64,000 nucleotides of DNA, taken from NCBI GenBank assembly GCA_001414345.1, contig LLCB01000003.1, forward strand, positions 310,001-374,000, read 5' to 3'. Below are positions 59,721 through 64,000 of this stretch, piece by piece. Both the position numbers and the translations under genes were made by a program. Source of the stretch: Hymenoscyphus infarciens (lineage: Eukaryota; Ascomycota; Leotiomycetes; Helotiales; Helotiaceae). The first letter of the stretch is position 1. Each line of letters begins with the position of its first letter. A model generated the notes under the pieces. It was not told where the DNA came from and searched no databases. It saw only the letters and a program-made list of their open reading frames with translations.

Positions 59721-62082
59721 AAAAAAGGACTTCTGGCCCGGCCAGAAGTGAAAGAAAGTAAGACTCTTTTCCTAGAGTCGGTGGGGTTTCGGCTGGTCAA
59801 AACAAAAGAGTTGTTGCCGAATGTTATCAAAGTTTGAAATTCGTTATCCGAGTATCCGAGGACAACAAAAGGGGTGGTTCCGGCTAGTCAAATGAACTTG
59901 ATGCCGAAGTTAAAAAATGCTGTCCGAAGTTTAGAACAATAAAAGGGGTAGTTTTAGCAGGTTAAAGGCGAAGTTGTTGCTGAATGTTGAAAATGCTGTC
60001 CGAAGTTCGAGATAATAAAAGGGGTATAGTTTTAGGTACGACATTTATTAGTACTATCGTAGGAACTATGTTGCTTAGGCCTATAGGCTGCCTTATTCCC
60101 TTCGAGGTACTTAAGGACTTAATCGTTATCTTTCGATTTTAAAGAAGAGTCGCTGTTGTATTGTAGAGAGCTCGGAGCTAGATAGAGGGGTATTCTTTTA
60201 AACCGGAGTGCTAATTATGAGTAACTTAGCGTTTTAGCGTGTCTCCTTATCTATAGCTAAAAGATCGTTTACTATTTTAGCAAAGTTGTAATTCTAGCGT
60301 CTCTTAAGCATAGTAGACGGGTTTTAGAGCTAAGGTATAATCTTGTCTTATATATAAAAGAACTATTACTATTCTCTCTAAGTATGGCTATACTCGAAAA
60401 GCGAACGTTTCTTTAACGTAATCTTCTTCTTAATTCCACTTCTATCTCTTTCAACCTTTATACTAGCGGCTAGGACTTAGTCTATAACCGTAGTCTTTTA
60501 AATGTTCGCTAGTAGAGGGAAGTTCAAAGTCGAGTCGGATAATGTTTAGTCGGGATTAATAAAGATAGCGATAACTTAGCTAAGAGCTCGCTTCTGAGTT
60601 TTGTCCTGATGGAAAGCGTATTTCGACCGATTTAAGAGAAGTGGGAAGTGGTAGGAAGGCATCAGAGGCAGCGGTGTCCCTTAAGCGAAAGAGGTCTGAA
60701 TTCAGGCTTTAAAAGCAAAGGAGGGTCAGATCAGGGAGGGTTCGGAGGTGAGATTTTTAACTTCGAAGTTCGCTTATAATTTTATTCTCCATCTCTCGGC
60801 TAACCGATCGTTTTATCCTTTATGCCGCTATCTCGTCCGTATATTATCCACATTTGAAAAGTCTCTTCGGGACCTTTTATATTTGCTATACAGTTTCAGT
60901 TTAGAGAGAGTTCAAAGGGTCTTTCGAAAAGGGGGGTGGCGGTGGCCTTAGAAGGGGGTTATCGCTCGACACCTCATAGCAGAACTGAATTCAATATCTT
61001 CGTCGTCTATTTATAAGGATCCGAAAGCGTTCTAAGTATCCTCTGTCTTATAACTAGTTAAAAAGTAGGTATTAAAAAGAGTAACTATCTCTTCTTAATC
61101 TCAGAAAGTATTCTAAACCGACTCTAACTCGTATCTAGGCTCTAGGTAGTTCCTAGCTAGTCTAGTTATTATACCCTAAATAAGAGCTTTACGTATTAGA
61201 GGTAAACTATAGTAGTTAGTATTTACGTAGAGTCTATCTTATACTAATATCTTCTATTATTAGTAAGTAGGTGAAATACTATTATCTAAAGATTTAATCT
61301 TTTCAGTTATCTTACTTTTTTATTAAGAGGTATTTAAAGGGGCTTCGGTGCTATGTCGGGTAGAGGAATATTAGAAGGCATTAGAGATAGCTACCTATAG
61401 CTGAAAGAGGTATAAATTCAAGCTTAGAAGTAGAAGAGAGTTAGATTAGAGAGAGTTTAGAGTAGCGATTTATTAACTTAAAATATAAGGTTACTTATCT
61501 ATCTTTCTAGCTTAGCTAGCTAATCCTTTATTTCTTGATTTTCTACTTCTAAAGCTTATATAACTAACTATATCTAGTCTATATTTAAGAAGATTTACTA
61601 GTCTCTTTAACTATTATTATTTCTTTAGAATCTTCTAGGTCTTAGTATATAGAAGTGATTTAGAAAGGGTTCAAAAGAGTGTCTTTCAGAAAGAGAGGTA
61701 GCTCTAGGAGGTTATTTAACGCCTTATAGTAGAACTGGTTCTAATATTTCAAAGATGTCGATTTAGAGAGAGAGAGAGGTAAGGTTAGGTTCAGAAGCCT
61801 TTATAATAACTATATCGACTTATTCACTAATTCTAGGGTTATTAGAAGTCTCAAAGATACTTAGTATATCCCGCTTTCCTTAACGTGTCTATAACACGAT
61901 TTTTACTAGCTATCTACTAAACTCTAGTATTACTAGCTGTCTAGGTAGTCTCTAATTACCTAGCTATTTAAGAATATATTATAATAGTCTGATTTAGACC
62001 TGAAAAAGAAACAAAAGCAACGATAAGCTCGAAGGAGATATTATTAAGGCTATTACTAGCGAAGAAGAGTTTAGCCTTTTTA

Positions 62083-62439
62083 TATAATAGTACGAAATAT
62101 ATACAACTATAGAAGAGGTATATAGAAGTACGTTTAGCAGAATAACGTATATAAATACTAGGTACTAATATAGAAGAAAAGGCTAAACTAGCCTTTTCTA
62201 ACTCTAGAAGAGTAGGCTACTATATATAAGAGGTTTTAGATAATATAAAAAGAGGTACGAAACTAAACAACGATATACGTCGGCTAATATAAAAGCCTAA
62301 ACCTACGAAGTACGTCTAAAAGTCCGAACGGACGTATAGACGTACGTAACCTTCCTAAATTAGATAATATAAAATAACAACTACTGAAACATAGCATATG
62401 CTATGTAATCTCGGCTCTATAAAACAGTATACCGTTATA
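62083..62439 (-). repeat. Right LTR of element B
   Basis: Aligns along its whole length to 58396-58752 and has more G/C-to-A/T changes. Confidence 0.85.
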
Positions 62440-62444
62440 TATAG

Positions 62445-64000
62445 TTTACTCTCTTAGAAGAGGCTTAAGCGCTTTATACTAAGGTTATTATAAGTACCTC
62501 TTTTTAATTAGATAGGTTTTAGTTACTAATATTTAATAGTTCTTATATAGTACTATAGAGAGTAGAACCTTTGTTTAAACCTAGGTTTAGATTCTCTTTA
62601 AAGTCTATTTAAAGAGTTTATAGACGTCTTTTTCTAAGCTTATTATAAGAGGTCGCTAAGGTAAGAAACGCTCTTATAAGAAGGAGAGAGAGGAAGAGCT
62701 AATTTAGGCTTCTTATACTTAGAAGAGTAAGAAGAAGGAAGATAATAAGTTAGAGAAAGAAGAGACTACGGCCTAGAGATAGTTAGTAAGCTCTATTTTA
62801 ATAGTAACTTAGTATTAGTTTTTTACTTTATTAACTTTAAGTATTCTTACTAGTTAGTATTTTATCTTAGGTTTTTATAATAAGTTTTTTATTAAGAGTA
62901 ACTAGAATTAGAAGATATTAATAGAGTTTTATAAATTAACTCTTTTATTTAATTCTTATCTAATTCCTATATATTAATCTATTTAAATAAGAGTTAAAGT
63001 AGTTTTAGCTCTTCTAGATATTTAATATAAAAGTTTTTTAAATAATATAATAAACTTTAAAAATTATTTATAAGATACTAAGTAAGATTTAAACTATATC
63101 TAATCTATTTTACTTAGTATTATAGCTATCTTCTAAAAAGTCTATTACTAAGTATTTCTTATATCTTCTATACTTATATATTTTAAATAATATCTAGTAA
63201 AAGCTCTAAAGCCTCTTATCTAAGTAAGAGAGTAATTAGATTCTTTAAAAGTATATTAAGAGTAAAAACATTATAAGTTAATAATCCTTCTAGAAGTTTT
63301 AGCTTATAAAAGTATCTTATATAATCTAGTATTTTAAAAGGTCTTATCTACTATTTAGTAAGCTTTTAACTAAAACGATTTATCTTAAGATTCTTAATAA
63401 ATAAGTAGACTTTATCTTTAATATCTTAGTTAATAGCTCTTTAGTACTAATTTATATTATTCTTTATTCTTTATTAAGCCTTACTTATATTATTTTTAGC
63501 TATTCTCTAAGTATAACAGTTCTCTATAAATACATAAAGGGAGTGCTTGTAGAATAGTATCTAATATTAAGGAAAACTAAACTAAAGAGAAAAGCGAAGA
63601 GTATAGGTACTCTAGCTTTATTTATATATATTAAGCGAAGCCTTAGCAAAGCCTTAAGCTAACCTAGTTATATAAGTAACGTATATAACTAGGACTATTA
63701 TACTACCCCTCTTTTAAAAGAGCTCTCTATAACTAAGCGGCTTTATCCTCTTTTAATATAGAAGTATTAAGCTCTAGCTTACTATAATCCTCTCTTCTAG
63801 CCTTATATACTATTTTCTATAGTAGAAGAGCTTTTAAAAGACTAGCTATTTTTAGCTTCTCTAAATAGAACCTCTCTACTAATTATAGCATATATATTAG
63901 TTATTAAGCTAGATACTAATTAAGGTCTTTATTATAGTCTTTCTACTTAATTTAGTAATAAAGAGACTATTATTTCTTTTTACTAGCTAGTATTTCTTTA
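62445..64000. other. TA-rich degraded transposon DNA to window end
   Basis: Continues the transposase-like relic interrupted by element B. Further right are only fragments with many stops. No host gene is seen. Confidence 0.5.
63512..63702 (-). mobile_element. Possible LTR of another minus-strand element
   Basis: Starts TATAACAG and ends GGACTATTATA (TG...CA after RIP). It is followed by CTACCCCTCTTTTAAAAGAG, a polypurine tract on the minus strand. The partner LTR would lie outside the window. Confidence 0.4.

Larger units (their letters stand above)
58396..62439 (-). mobile_element. Element B: LTR retroelement with 357-bp LTRs
   Basis: LTRs 58396-58752 and 62083-62439 have equal length (357 bp) and differ mainly by C/T and A/G changes. 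The 5-bp duplication TATAG flanks it (58391-58395, 62440-62444). Ends are TATAACAG...CCGTCACA, that is TG...CA after RIP. The minus-strand polypurine tract AAGGGAGGGGGA abuts the 58752 end, so the element runs right to left. The 3.3-kb interior has tandem repeats and a roughly 0.3-0.4-kb duplicated block (about 60640-60970 and 61340-61740) and no recognisable protein domain, suggesting a non-autonomous (LARD-like) element. Confidence 0.85.

Noticed and set aside
50842..64000. CRISPR-like reading of the tandem arrays
   Set aside because: The genome is eukaryotic, units are long and diverged, and they belong to LTR elements with proven boundaries.

Overview
The window is nuclear DNA of a filamentous ascomycete. 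Genes carry short GT-AG introns (mostly 47-65 bp, with CTAAC-like branch points), both strands are used, and intergenic gaps run 0.4-2.4 kb. The products (Arp4, TAF1, lipin, NPR2, BAP31) are typical of Pezizomycotina. A Leotiomycete (Helotiales) origin fits the overall look but is inference only. Splice sites were placed by hand from frame continuity, consensus sites and family knowledge.

The left 51 kb is ordinary gene-bearing DNA. In order: a secreted LVIVD-type protein (+); an allantoate-permease-type MFS transporter (-); a Gfo/Idh/MocA oxidoreductase (+); a broken tyrosinase (+); an LRR-protein kinase (-) divergent from Arp4 (+); a D-serine-dehydratase-family PLP enzyme (-); TAF1 (+); a large Gln-rich nuclear-looking protein (-); an EamA/DMT transporter (-); a BAP31-like ER protein (+); a divergent pair of DUF7918-type paralogues (-/+), each ending in a SUMO-interaction-like motif; a PIF/Harbinger-like MITE; lipin/phosphatidate phosphatase (-); a membrane-anchored fibronectin-III/coiled-coil protein (+); a METTL21/EFM-type methyltransferase (-); and NPR2 of the SEACIT/GATOR1 complex (+). 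The genes do not form one pathway. Several belong to general machinery: Arp4 and TAF1 in chromatin and transcription, lipin and BAP31 at the ER, NPR2 in TORC1 signalling.

The right 13 kb (about 50.9-64.0 kb) is an AT-rich, TA-dinucleotide-rich transposon island with no intact gene, consistent with repeat-induced point mutation (RIP). It is nested. An old LTR (51725-56840) was hit by a related element (51761-56525) whose only terminal repeats are two identical 20-bp direct repeats flanked by a 5-bp duplication (GAATC). That element was then hit by a Tc1/mariner transposon (52833-54936, TA duplication, about 74-bp inverted ends). A sister copy at 58396-62439 has normal 357-bp LTRs and a TATAG duplication. 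Comparing the two shows that the 20-bp repeat is the fused first and last bases of the 357-bp LTR. Both copies are full of noncoding tandem repeats and look non-autonomous. This family, with mini-LTRs at both ends of one copy, is the most unusual object in the window.
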